Assembly: GCA_031378805.1 (NCBI GenBank)
Contig: JANNEO010000113.1
Location: 1 to 34,788, forward strand
Origin: JADCCX01 sp031378805
GTDB lineage: Bacteria > Pseudomonadota > Alphaproteobacteria > Rhizobiales > Beijerinckiaceae
Reading direction: 5' to 3'
DNA length: 34,788 bases
Position 1 is the first letter of the stretch; each line of letters starts with the position of its first letter. Position numbers and translations under genes: made by a program. The notes below the pieces were generated by a model. The model saw nothing but the letters and a program-made list of their open reading frames with translations. It was not told the DNA's origin and made no database searches. Positions 24,011 through 31,187 of the stretch are shown here, in pieces.

Positions 24011-24864
24011 GGCGCGGCAGTCTCGGCCTTTTCAGTGGGGGCAGCAGCGATACCAGCCTTCCAGGCGCGCTCCTGCGCCCGGTAGCGGGCGATGCCAATG
24101 GGCAGGCTGATGAGATAGAGGATGACAAGACCCGCGAGCGTTTCGAAGGTGTTGGCAATCAACAACCCCGCCAGCAGGACTGCAGAGACAAACAACGGCA
24201 CCACATAGCTGCGGTTGACCGTCTGTCCCAGCTTCTTTGACGAGATCGTCGGAATGGTGCTGATCGTGAAAAAAGCAATCAGCAGCGTGTAGAGCAGCAC
24301 CAGCACAGGCAGGCCAGTGAAACTCGGCAGCAAGCCCGCCAGGTTGATATAAAGCGGCAACAGCACGCAGGCCGCCCCCATGGGCGCAGGCATCCCGACG
24401 AAGAAGCCTTTCTTCCAGTCCGGCCGCGTCGGGTCATCCAGCATCACGTTGAACCGGGCCAGCCGCAGCACCATGGCAATCGCAAAGACGAGACAGACGA
24501 TCCAGCCCACCGACTTCAGATCCTTGAGGATCCAAAAATACAGCACAAGAGCCGGAACACAGCCGAAGTTCACAAAATCCGCCAGCGAGTCCAATTCCGC
24601 TCCGAAGCGCGACGTGCCCTTGAGATAGCGCGCCAGGTTGCCATCGATCCCATCGAGCAGCGCCGCGAACAAAATGGCGTAGACCGCGCTTTCCAGCCGC
24701 CCTTCGATGGCCAGGCGTATGGCGGTGAGGCCAAGGCACAGCGCGAGCAGCGTCACCAGGTTGGGGATGAGGACCCGCAAGGGGATCGGCTGGAACCGCC
24801 GCTTTCTTGGCTCGTCGGGATCCGGCTGGAACGGCGGGAAAAGGTCTGAGATCGGGTCTGTCAT
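24007..24864 (-). CDS. pssA: CDP-diacylglycerol-serine O-phosphatidyltransferase
   Basis: PssA makes phosphatidylserine from CDP-diacylglycerol and serine in the inner membrane. The 285-residue product has the CDP-alcohol phosphotransferase signature in full: Asp74-Gly75, Ala78-Arg79, Gly88, Asp92 and Asp96 within DGNLARYLKGTSRFGAELD. Several helices follow. The length and motif fit the type II (Bacillus/rhizobial) enzymes rather than the peripheral E. coli enzyme. It starts 31 bases after the psd stop and overlaps the ribokinase-like gene, so psd-pssA-kinase looks like one operon. Together with psd it supplies phosphatidylethanolamine. Confidence 0.95.
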   Translation of the reverse strand: MTDPISDLFPPFQPDPDEPRKRRFQPIPLRVLIPNLVTLLALCLGLTAIRLAIEGRLESAVYAILFAALLDGIDGNLARYLKGTSRFGAELDSLADFVNFGCVPALVLYFWILKDLKSVGWIVCLVFAIAMVLRLARFNVMLDDPTRPDWKKGFFVGMPAPMGAACVLLPLYINLAGLLPSFTGLPVLVLLYTLLIAFFTISTIPTISSKKLGQTVNRSYVVPLFVSAVLLAGLLIANTFETLAGLVILYLISLPIGIARYRAQERAWKAGIAAAPTEKAETAAP

Positions 24865-24895
24865 GGTGGCAGTTTATCCTGCGTCAGTCCTGCCG

Positions 24896-25600
24896 TCATC
24901 CCACCTTGAAGACACGCTGAGCTTCCTTCGAAGACGCATCGGCCAGCACCGTCTCGCCCGCCAATGAGGTCTGTCCAACGCCGACCAGCGGTTTTACGCC
25001 CTCGGGCAGATAGACATCGACGCGCGAGCCAAAGCGGATAAGCCCGAAGCGCTCTCCGGACTGGATGGCCACGCCCTCTTTCGCGTTGTCGAAGGGCACG
25101 ATGCGACGCGCCAGCAAGCCTGCGATCTGCACGATGCCATAGCGCCCCTTGTCTGCATCGATCACGATACTGTGCCGCTCATTGTCTTCGCTCGCCTTGT
25201 CAAGATCGGCGCTGAGGAACAGCCCTGGCTTGTAGGCCACCTTGCTGATGCGGCCTGACACCGGCGCCCGGTTCACATGGCAATCGAAGACCGACATGAA
25301 AATGGTAATGCGCGGCAGCGGCTTTTCACCAAGTTCCAGCTCGGCTGGCGGCACGAAAAAGCCCACCATGTCGATCCTGCCATCCGCGGGAGAGATCACC
25401 AGTCCGTCGCGCACTGCCGTCAGGCGGGGCGGATCACGGAAGAAATACGCGCACCAGAGCGTGAGAATCCAGCCTATCCAGCCCAGAGGCGCCCAGAGCC
25501 AGCCCAAAACCAGCGCACCCACAACGAACAGCGCAATGAAAAGGTAGCCTTCGGGATGAATGGGAACGAGTTGCTTGCGGATCGAGGTGACGACGGACAT
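24896..25600 (-). CDS. psd: Phosphatidylserine decarboxylase, short proenzyme
   Basis: Psd converts phosphatidylserine to phosphatidylethanolamine using a pyruvoyl group made by self-cleavage. The 234-residue short form has two N-terminal hydrophobic segments (about 19-35 and 40-54), then VISPADGRIDMVG, FMSVFDCHVNRAPVSG and the cleavage motif RFGSRVDVYLP. The Gly191-Ser192 bond is the expected processing site. Length and motif match the type found in rhizobia. It is the first gene of the psd-pssA-kinase operon. Two hairpins (25643-25699) separate it from the upstream RTX-type gene. Confidence 0.95.
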   Translation of the reverse strand: MSVVTSIRKQLVPIHPEGYLFIALFVVGALVLGWLWAPLGWIGWILTLWCAYFFRDPPRLTAVRDGLVISPADGRIDMVGFFVPPAELELGEKPLPRITIFMSVFDCHVNRAPVSGRISKVAYKPGLFLSADLDKASEDNERHSIVIDADKGRYGIVQIAGLLARRIVPFDNAKEGVAIQSGERFGLIRFGSRVDVYLPEGVKPLVGVGQTSLAGETVLADASSKEAQRVFKVG

Positions 25601-25642
25601 GGGATTGATCTCTTCTATCGTTGAGACCGTCTGATAGCCGAA

Positions 25643-25699
25643 CGGGCCGCAGCTTGGAAGCCACGGCCCGCAGATCAGTTGACGCGGCTGGAAAGCCGC
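25643..25699 (-). terminator. Tandem hairpins after the RTX-type gene
   Basis: GCGGCT (25684-25689) and AGCCGC (25694-25699) form a 6-base stem with a GGAA loop just past the RTX-type stop codon. CGGGCCG (25643-25649) and CGGCCCG (25664-25670) form a second stem enclosing GCTT/AAGC. Neither has a proper T-run on the minus strand, so termination is likely but may be inefficient or Rho-aided. Confidence 0.5.
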
Positions 25700-25711
25700 T
25701 CAGCCCGGCAC

Positions 25712-27688
25712 TCAGGCGAAAGCGAACCACTCCGCCACGACGCTTTTGGCATCGATGCCAAAGAGCGTGATGAGCTGACCACCCGCAAACTCGATCTGGG
25801 TGGAGTTCCCATCCTGATAGATCGCGGCGGTTTTCATCATCTCGTCATAGTTGCCAGCCAATTCCTTGCTGATCACGATGAAATCGTCCGCTGCGGTGAA
25901 GTCCGTGATGAAATCGTGGCCGGACTTGGCGTTGAACATGAACTTGTCACGCCCGACGCCACCCGTGAGGATGTCGAAGCCCGCACCAGCGTCGATCGTC
26001 TGGTTACCAGCGCCGAAGATCATCGTGTCGTTCCCATCCGTCCCGGTTCGGAAATCGCCGCGACCCTGTGCGATGGTCGTCTTGGCGACGCCCTCGAACT
26101 TGAACATTTCGGCTGAGAACTTTTCCTTGTCGAACTGCGGCAGCACAATCACTTCCCGACCGTTGTCGAACTCCATGATCATCGAACGTCCATCCTGATA
26201 GACGGACACGTGCTGCATCATCTGGTCGAAACTCTCGAAGAAGTCGCTGCGGATCACGATGATATCGCGCCCCATATCGAAGTTGGTCACATATTGATGG
26301 CCGGAACCCAGACCGAAGTTGAACACATCCGCCTTGTCAGCCACGGTTTCGTGGGCGAACAGCCGCACATTGTCGAGCGAGACACCGTAACCATCGGCAG
26401 TTCCCGTTCCAGAGAAGCTGAGGCGGTTCATGTCCAGCCCGGCATGGCCTTCGACCACGAAAGAGAATTCCTTCATCGATGTTCCGTCAGGCGTGACACT
26501 GCCGATCTTCTGGCCGTCCCAATACACGTCCATGCTGTTGCCGGCCTTCGACGACGCCGCATTGAACTTCAGGGTGTAGAACCGGCCCTCATCGACACCT
26601 GAAATTTGCTGCGACAGCGAGATGTTGCCGCTGGAGGCATCCAGATCGAGCCAATACTTGCCATCGGCGGCGGCCACGCTGCGGACGCCACTGGTGTGCA
26701 TTTCAAAGGCGTTGCTGCCCTGCTTGGGCGTACCCGAAAGCGTCCAGCCCTCGATCGCAAGCGAGCTGACACCCCAGCTGTTGCTTACCGATGTTGCGGT
26801 CGCCACGTTCTCGAATGAACCGTTCTTGATCAGGTTGCCACCAACTGTCTTTACCGCGACCGACGGTGCGCCATCGAAAATGAAGCTTTGCGGTCCGAGC
26901 TTTGAGACATCGGTCTGGGTGAAAACCATCACGTTCTTGCCGTCATGGAATTCGACGACAGTTGAACCTTCGGACTGGTAGATCGCAGCCTTTGCCTGCA
27001 ACTCCGCCCAGGATTTCGCAAGATCGGAAAGGATGACGATCTTGTCGATGCCGTGGTCGAAGTTGACATAGAATTCACGACCCGAATCCGCGCCGTACTT
27101 GTAGGTATCGGTATTGACGGTGCCCTCGTTCATCGCGTTGATCACGAAGGGCACGCTCGTATCGACCTCGACGGGATCGGGATTGCGCACCAGCGACACA
27201 TCATCAAGCGAAACGCCGATGCCGTTGGCAGCACCGGTGCCAACCAGGCGAATGGTGTTCGCTTCTGGCTTCTCGGACCCCACCACAACAAAGGAATAGG
27301 TCTGCATCGTCAGGCTATCTGGCACGATGTTGGCGATCTTCTTGCCGCCCCAGAAAATGTCGACACCCTCGCCCTTGCCGCTGGAGGCCAGCGTCACGAA
27401 CAAGGTGTACTGCTTGTTCGCCTCGACGCCTGCAACAGCCTGGCGGATCGAGAGGTTGCCAGACGAGGCATCCATGTCGAGCCAGCGATTGCCGTACTCC
27501 GTGACGATGCCGCGATGGCCGCTCTTGGCGACCTCGTACCAGTTCGAACCGTCTTTCTGCGTGCCATCCAGCACCCAGCCCGGCATGGAGCGCACGCCCC
27601 ACCAGTCGCCCTTGGCGGCGGCGGTTGCTTCGTCAAACTGCTCGAACGAGCCGTTCACGATCAGATTTTGGTTTTGCACGAAAGACAC
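25712..27688 (-). CDS. Modular RTX-type secreted protein with two DUF642-like domains
   Basis: This is a predicted type I-secreted protein of about 658 residues. The chosen start is GTG 27688, with AAGGG 7 bases upstream; a TTG at 27763 is the outer limit and has no ribosome site. There is no N-terminal signal peptide. Two jelly-roll-like domains begin NLIVNGSFEQ and NLIKNGSFEN and share WLDxDASSGNxSxxQ, YTL and GVSLDxVxL; they resemble DUF642 or carbohydrate-binding folds. Three copies of a shorter module (FxFGxxSGxxxxxNF, IYQxG, EFxxG) alternate with them and finish the protein. Degenerate RTX nonapeptides (GTDGNDTM, GAGFDILTG) occur once before the last module. The hydrophobic C-terminus WFAFA fits a type I signal. 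It may be an adhesin or matrix protein. Confidence 0.75.
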   Translation of the reverse strand: MSFVQNQNLIVNGSFEQFDEATAAAKGDWWGVRSMPGWVLDGTQKDGSNWYEVAKSGHRGIVTEYGNRWLDMDASSGNLSIRQAVAGVEANKQYTLFVTLASSGKGEGVDIFWGGKKIANIVPDSLTMQTYSFVVVGSEKPEANTIRLVGTGAANGIGVSLDDVSLVRNPDPVEVDTSVPFVINAMNEGTVNTDTYKYGADSGREFYVNFDHGIDKIVILSDLAKSWAELQAKAAIYQSEGSTVVEFHDGKNVMVFTQTDVSKLGPQSFIFDGAPSVAVKTVGGNLIKNGSFENVATATSVSNSWGVSSLAIEGWTLSGTPKQGSNAFEMHTSGVRSVAAADGKYWLDLDASSGNISLSQQISGVDEGRFYTLKFNAASSKAGNSMDVYWDGQKIGSVTPDGTSMKEFSFVVEGHAGLDMNRLSFSGTGTADGYGVSLDNVRLFAHETVADKADVFNFGLGSGHQYVTNFDMGRDIIVIRSDFFESFDQMMQHVSVYQDGRSMIMEFDNGREVIVLPQFDKEKFSAEMFKFEGVAKTTIAQGRGDFRTGTDGNDTMIFGAGNQTIDAGAGFDILTGGVGRDKFMFNAKSGHDFITDFTAADDFIVISKELAGNYDEMMKTAAIYQDGNSTQIEFAGGQLITLFGIDAKSVVAEWFAFA

Positions 27689-28009
27689 GATGGCACCCTT
27701 TTTGATGTTCTCCGTCGTCTTTGCCTTCCCATACGTAAGGTTGGACTTGCCCGATTGATTCAAATTTTATGGAATTCAGGCCGACCCAGGGGAAAGCGTC
27801 CGGTGTGCTCAATCCATCGCTTACCGCGCAGCGCAAAATCCGCGCTTTCGTGCAACCCTGCGTTAACCGGAGCGCCGTGGCGCTCCATCAGGTGGCCCGC
27901 AAGCCAGGCCCACGTGCCGTTTTGGATTTTTGCGTGGGGGACACCAATATCCATGGCAGCGTCCTGGACGGGCTTCGCCCATGCGTGACATTGGGCTGCT
28001 TTTTGCTGA
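27689..28009. other. Intergenic region upstream of the RTX-type gene
   Basis: This 321-base stretch separates the exporter stop from the RTX-type gene start, so it should contain the promoter of the latter. I find no convincing -35/-10 pair. GGGC (27970-27973) and GCCC (27977-27980) form a small TTC-loop hairpin that might contribute to exporter termination. Open frames here lack ribosome sites and family resemblance. Confidence 0.4.
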
Positions 28010-29947
28010 TCACTCCTGCGCAAGCTTCAGCCGCAGCGTCTCGCCCTCGGCCTCGGCATGGCGCTTCAACGTCTCGCGGGCAGCATCTGCCTCACGCTGG
28101 CGGTTCCACATCGAGGCGTAGATGCCCTTCTTCTTCAGCAGGGTCGCGTGCGTGCCACGCTCGGCGATCACGCCCTTGTCGAGCACGATGATCTCATCCG
28201 CATTGATCACGGTCGACAGCCGATGCGCGATGACGATGGTGGTGCGGTTGCGCGAGACGCCGTCGAGTGCTTCCTGGATTTCCATCTCGGTATGGCTGTC
28301 GAGCGCCGAGGTCGCTTCATCCAGCACAAGGATCGGCGGTGACTTCAGGATGGTCCGCGCAATGGCCACGCGCTGCTTTTCGCCGCCCGAGAGCTTCAGG
28401 CCCCGCTCGCCCACCTGGGCCTCGTAGCCTTCCGGCAACAGGGCGATGAAGCGGTCGATCTGGGCCAGGCGTGCCGCCTCCTCGATCTGCTCCTTGGTGG
28501 CCCCATCGCGCCCGTAGGCGATGTTGTAGCGGATCGTGTCGTTGAACAGCACCGTATCCTGCGGCACCATGCCGATGCTGTCGCGCAAGCTCTCCTGCGT
28601 TACCTTGCGGATATCCTGTCCGTCGATGGTGATGGAGCCTGCCGAGATATCGTAGAAGCGGAACAGCAGCCGCGAGATCGTGGACTTGCCCGCGCCCGAT
28701 GGCCCCACGATGGCTACCGTCTTGCCTGCAGGCACCTCGAAGCTCACCCCCTTGAGGATCTGGCGCTCTGGATTGTAATGGAACGCCACATTGTCGAATA
28801 TCACGGCACCCGTGCTGATCTGCAACGGCAAGGCATCCGGCGAATCCTTCACCTCGGCGTTGGTGGACAGGATGTCGAACATCTTCTCGATATCGACCAG
28901 CGCCTGCTTGATCTCGCGGTAGACCATGCCCATGAAATTCAGTGGCTGGTAGAGCTGGATCAGCATGGCGTTGACCAGCACGAAGTCGCCCACGGTGTTG
29001 CGGCCCGCCGCCACATCCATGGCCGACATCGCCATGCAGGCCGTGAGGCCCAGGGTGAAGATAACGGCCTGCCCCGAGTTCAACACCGCCAGCGAAGTGT
29101 AACTCTTGGTGCTAGCCTTCTCATAGGTCGCCATGGAGCGGTCATAGCGGGCATTCTCGCGCTTTTCCGCTCCGAAATACTTCACGGTCTCGAAATTGAG
29201 CAGGCTGTCCACCGCCTTGGTGTTGGCGTCGGTGTCGCTGTCGTTCATCTGGCGGCGAATGCCGATACGCCAGTTGGTGGCGCTGATTGTGAACCACAAA
29301 TAGGCCACGATCATCATCGTGATCACTGCGACATACCGCCAGTCGAAGGCGAAGATGAACACCGCGCAGACCAGTGCGAACTCGATGATCGTCGGGATAA
29401 GCGTCAGCAGCGCCATCCGCGACAATTCCTCGATTCCCCGCCGCCCGCGCTCCAGCACCCGCGTCAGGCCGCCCGTCTTGCGCTCAAGATGGAACCGCAG
29501 CGACAACCGGTGCATGTGCTCGAATGTCTGATTGGCGAGACGCCGCACTGCGTGCATCGACACCGCCGCAAACACGCCATCACGCAACTGCTGGAACAGC
29601 GCCATGCCGATCCGCGCCAAGCCGTAGAGCATGGTGGCGATGACGGGTGCGCCAACGATCCAGGGCAACGCCGTTGCCGCGATGCTGCCGGCATCCTTCT
29701 GGCTGAGTGCCACAAGGGCATCGGTCGCCCATTTGAAGGTGAAGGGCACCGAAATGGTGATCAGCTTGGCGATCAGGATCAGCCCAAAGGCGATCATCAC
29801 GCGCACCTGCAGGTCACGCCGGTCGGAAGGCCAGAGATAAGGCCACAGCGTGACCAGCGTGCCCAGCATACTCTCTTTGGGATTGAACGGCTTGGATGCG
29901 GCTCGTGGCTGTGACGCCGAGTCGCTCCCGGTCTGTGAGGCGGACAT
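28010..29947 (-). CDS. Atm1-type ABC exporter (ABCB7/HMT1 family)
   Basis: This is a half-size ABC exporter with fused membrane and ATPase domains, 645 residues from ATG 29947; an ATG 11 codons upstream (29980) is possible and neither has a clear ribosome site. The membrane domain has features of the mitochondrial Atm1/bacterial NaAtm1 group: LDTxxL-like VDSLLNFETVKYFGAE and YRSITQ-like YQPLNFMGMVYREIKQAL. The ATPase domain has Walker A GPSGAGKSTIS, signature LSGGEKQR, Walker B ILVLDEATSALD and the switch His in IVIAHRLST. Such exporters move glutathione conjugates or glutathione-metal/persulfide compounds. It is not a type I secretion ATPase, so it is unlikely to export the neighbouring RTX-type protein. 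Confidence 0.92.
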   Translation of the reverse strand: MSASQTGSDSASQPRAASKPFNPKESMLGTLVTLWPYLWPSDRRDLQVRVMIAFGLILIAKLITISVPFTFKWATDALVALSQKDAGSIAATALPWIVGAPVIATMLYGLARIGMALFQQLRDGVFAAVSMHAVRRLANQTFEHMHRLSLRFHLERKTGGLTRVLERGRRGIEELSRMALLTLIPTIIEFALVCAVFIFAFDWRYVAVITMMIVAYLWFTISATNWRIGIRRQMNDSDTDANTKAVDSLLNFETVKYFGAEKRENARYDRSMATYEKASTKSYTSLAVLNSGQAVIFTLGLTACMAMSAMDVAAGRNTVGDFVLVNAMLIQLYQPLNFMGMVYREIKQALVDIEKMFDILSTNAEVKDSPDALPLQISTGAVIFDNVAFHYNPERQILKGVSFEVPAGKTVAIVGPSGAGKSTISRLLFRFYDISAGSITIDGQDIRKVTQESLRDSIGMVPQDTVLFNDTIRYNIAYGRDGATKEQIEEAARLAQIDRFIALLPEGYEAQVGERGLKLSGGEKQRVAIARTILKSPPILVLDEATSALDSHTEMEIQEALDGVSRNRTTIVIAHRLSTVINADEIIVLDKGVIAERGTHATLLKKKGIYASMWNRQREADAARETLKRHAEAEGETLRLKLAQE

Positions 29948-30050
29948 GAAATACTTTCTAACCTGGCTTGTGCTGATCATATAGGTTCTCGAAACGATTC
30001 ATGCAGCAGCCAATTCACTTCCTTGCTGCGTTCATTCCACCAGGTGTCCA

Positions 30051-30647
30051 ATGTCTCTCACAATCTGTGTCTATTGCGGTTCAGGCGCTGGCCGTGATCC
30101 GCGCTATCTCGAAGCCGCCGAATCGCTGGGCCGCATGATCGCCAAGGGTGGCCATGGCCTGGTCTATGGCGGCGGCAATATTGGCCTGATGGGTGCCGTA
30201 GCGAAGGCAGTGAAGGACAATGGCGGCCCTGTCACGGGTATCATCCCGCATTTCCTGCTGACCAAGGAAAAGCTCAAGGCTGACGCCGACAACATCATCC
30301 TCGTCGAGGACATGCACGAACGGAAGATGAAGATGTTCGAGAAGGCGGACGCCTTTGTGGCACTTCCCGGCGGCATCGGCACACTCGAGGAACTGGTGGA
30401 GCAGATGACCTGGGCGCAACTGGGACGCCACGGCAAGCCGATCGTGATTGCCGATATCGGCGGTTTCTGGCGACCCTTGATGGACATCCTGGCCCATATG
30501 CGAATGGAGGGCTTCATCCGCGACGGCCTGGAGGTGCGAACCATGACGGCAGAGAAGGCCGAGGACATCGTTCCCATGATCGAAGGCTGGATCGCACGGT
30601 TCGGCCAGAGCCAGCCGCGGGCAGACTGGTCCGCCAGTCTGATGTGA
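30051..30647 (+). CDS. LOG family nucleotide phosphoribohydrolase (TIGR00730)
   Basis: This cytoplasmic Rossmann-like enzyme of the LOG family has 198 residues. Members cleave nucleoside 5'-monophosphates to base plus ribose phosphate; plant and some bacterial LOGs activate cytokinins. The motifs are GSGAGRDPRY near the start, GLVYGGGNIGLMG (37-48), HERK (89-92) and the signature PGGIGTLEE (106-114) with its catalytic Glu. All catalytic residues are intact. AGGTG lies before the ATG. Older annotations call such proteins lysine decarboxylases, which is wrong. The gene is divergent from the Atm1-like exporter (103-base shared gap) and may be single. Confidence 0.93.
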   Translation: MSLTICVYCGSGAGRDPRYLEAAESLGRMIAKGGHGLVYGGGNIGLMGAVAKAVKDNGGPVTGIIPHFLLTKEKLKADADNIILVEDMHERKMKMFEKADAFVALPGGIGTLEELVEQMTWAQLGRHGKPIVIADIGGFWRPLMDILAHMRMEGFIRDGLEVRTMTAEKAEDIVPMIEGWIARFGQSQPRADWSASLM

Positions 30648-30660
30648 AAAGCCCAGTGAT

Positions 30661-30676
30661 GGTGCCTTTAGGCACC
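30661..30676 (+). terminator. Weak hairpin after the LOG gene
   Basis: GGTGCC (30661-30666), loop TTTA, GGCACC (30671-30676) lies 13 bases after the LOG stop codon. No T-run follows, so it is a weak or Rho-aided terminator at best. Confidence 0.4.
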
Positions 30677-30741
30677 CGCAATTCACCTTTGCAACACGGC
30701 CATTTTTTGCCACTCTCGGGAAAAATGAGGAAACCAGTCCA

Positions 30742-31056
30742 ATGTTCAAGACATTTGCGTTTTTCGTTGCAACAGCACTGCTGTCTGGCACTTCACAAGC
30801 CCAGACGCGTCTGCCCGCCCAGATCAACGTCGATAACCAGCGTGCTGCCACGCTGACCGAGCTTGTCGTGGCCGATGGCGAAGGCAAGATCATTGCCCGC
30901 CTCGCCCGCCCCCTCGCGGCAGGCAAGAAGAGCGTGCTGAAACTCGGCAAGGCCAAGGGCTGCGCCATGACGATCCAGGCCCGTTTCGACGACGAGGGCG
31001 AGGTCGATGAGACGCTGAACCTGTGCAAGGAGAAGGTGCTCAGATTCAAGGAGTGA
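30742..31056 (+). CDS. Small exported protein, hypothetical
   Basis: This is a 104-residue exported protein without a recognised family. The N-terminus FKTFAFFVATALLSGTSQAQ is a clear signal peptide. The mature domain is about 84 residues, with LPAQINVDNQRAATLTELVV, GKKSVLKLGKAKGCAMTIQ and a C-terminal ETLNLCKEKVLRF. Its two cysteines (GCAM and LCKE) could form a disulfide in the periplasm. The pattern of short strands suggests a small beta fold. A palindromic element starts 13 bases after its stop. Confidence 0.75.
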   Translation: MFKTFAFFVATALLSGTSQAQTRLPAQINVDNQRAATLTELVVADGEGKIIARLARPLAAGKKSVLKLGKAKGCAMTIQARFDDEGEVDETLNLCKEKVLRFKE

Positions 31057-31068
31057 GTTCTGCCTTGT

Positions 31069-31187
31069 CCTTCTCCCTTGGGAGAAGGTGGCAGGCGAAG
31101 CCTGACGGATGAGGGAGAACCGCAGACGTCAGGGATTCTCCCTCATCCGCCCCGCAAGTGCGGGGCACCTTCTCCCTTGGGAGAAGG
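31069..31187. repeat. Palindromic element invading the 3' end of cimA
   Basis: This is a full copy of the 120-base family: CCTTCTCCCTTGGGAGAAGG opens it, GGATGAGGGAGAA and TTCTCCCTCATCC form the central arms, CCCCGC/GCGGGG makes a side hairpin, and CCTTCTCCCTTGGGAGAAGG closes it. The two ends are identical. The stop codon and the last 14 or so codons of cimA (31143-31187) lie inside it. Confidence 0.85.

Noticed and set aside
28778..29914. Long antisense frame (378 codons) opposite the Atm1-like exporter
   Set aside because: It is a shadow of a certain ABC exporter frame and has no independent evidence.
28010..29947. Type I secretion ATPase for the neighbouring RTX-type protein
   Set aside because: The membrane-domain motifs are those of Atm1/HMT1 exporters, there is no peptidase-like domain, and no membrane fusion protein or TolC gene is adjacent.
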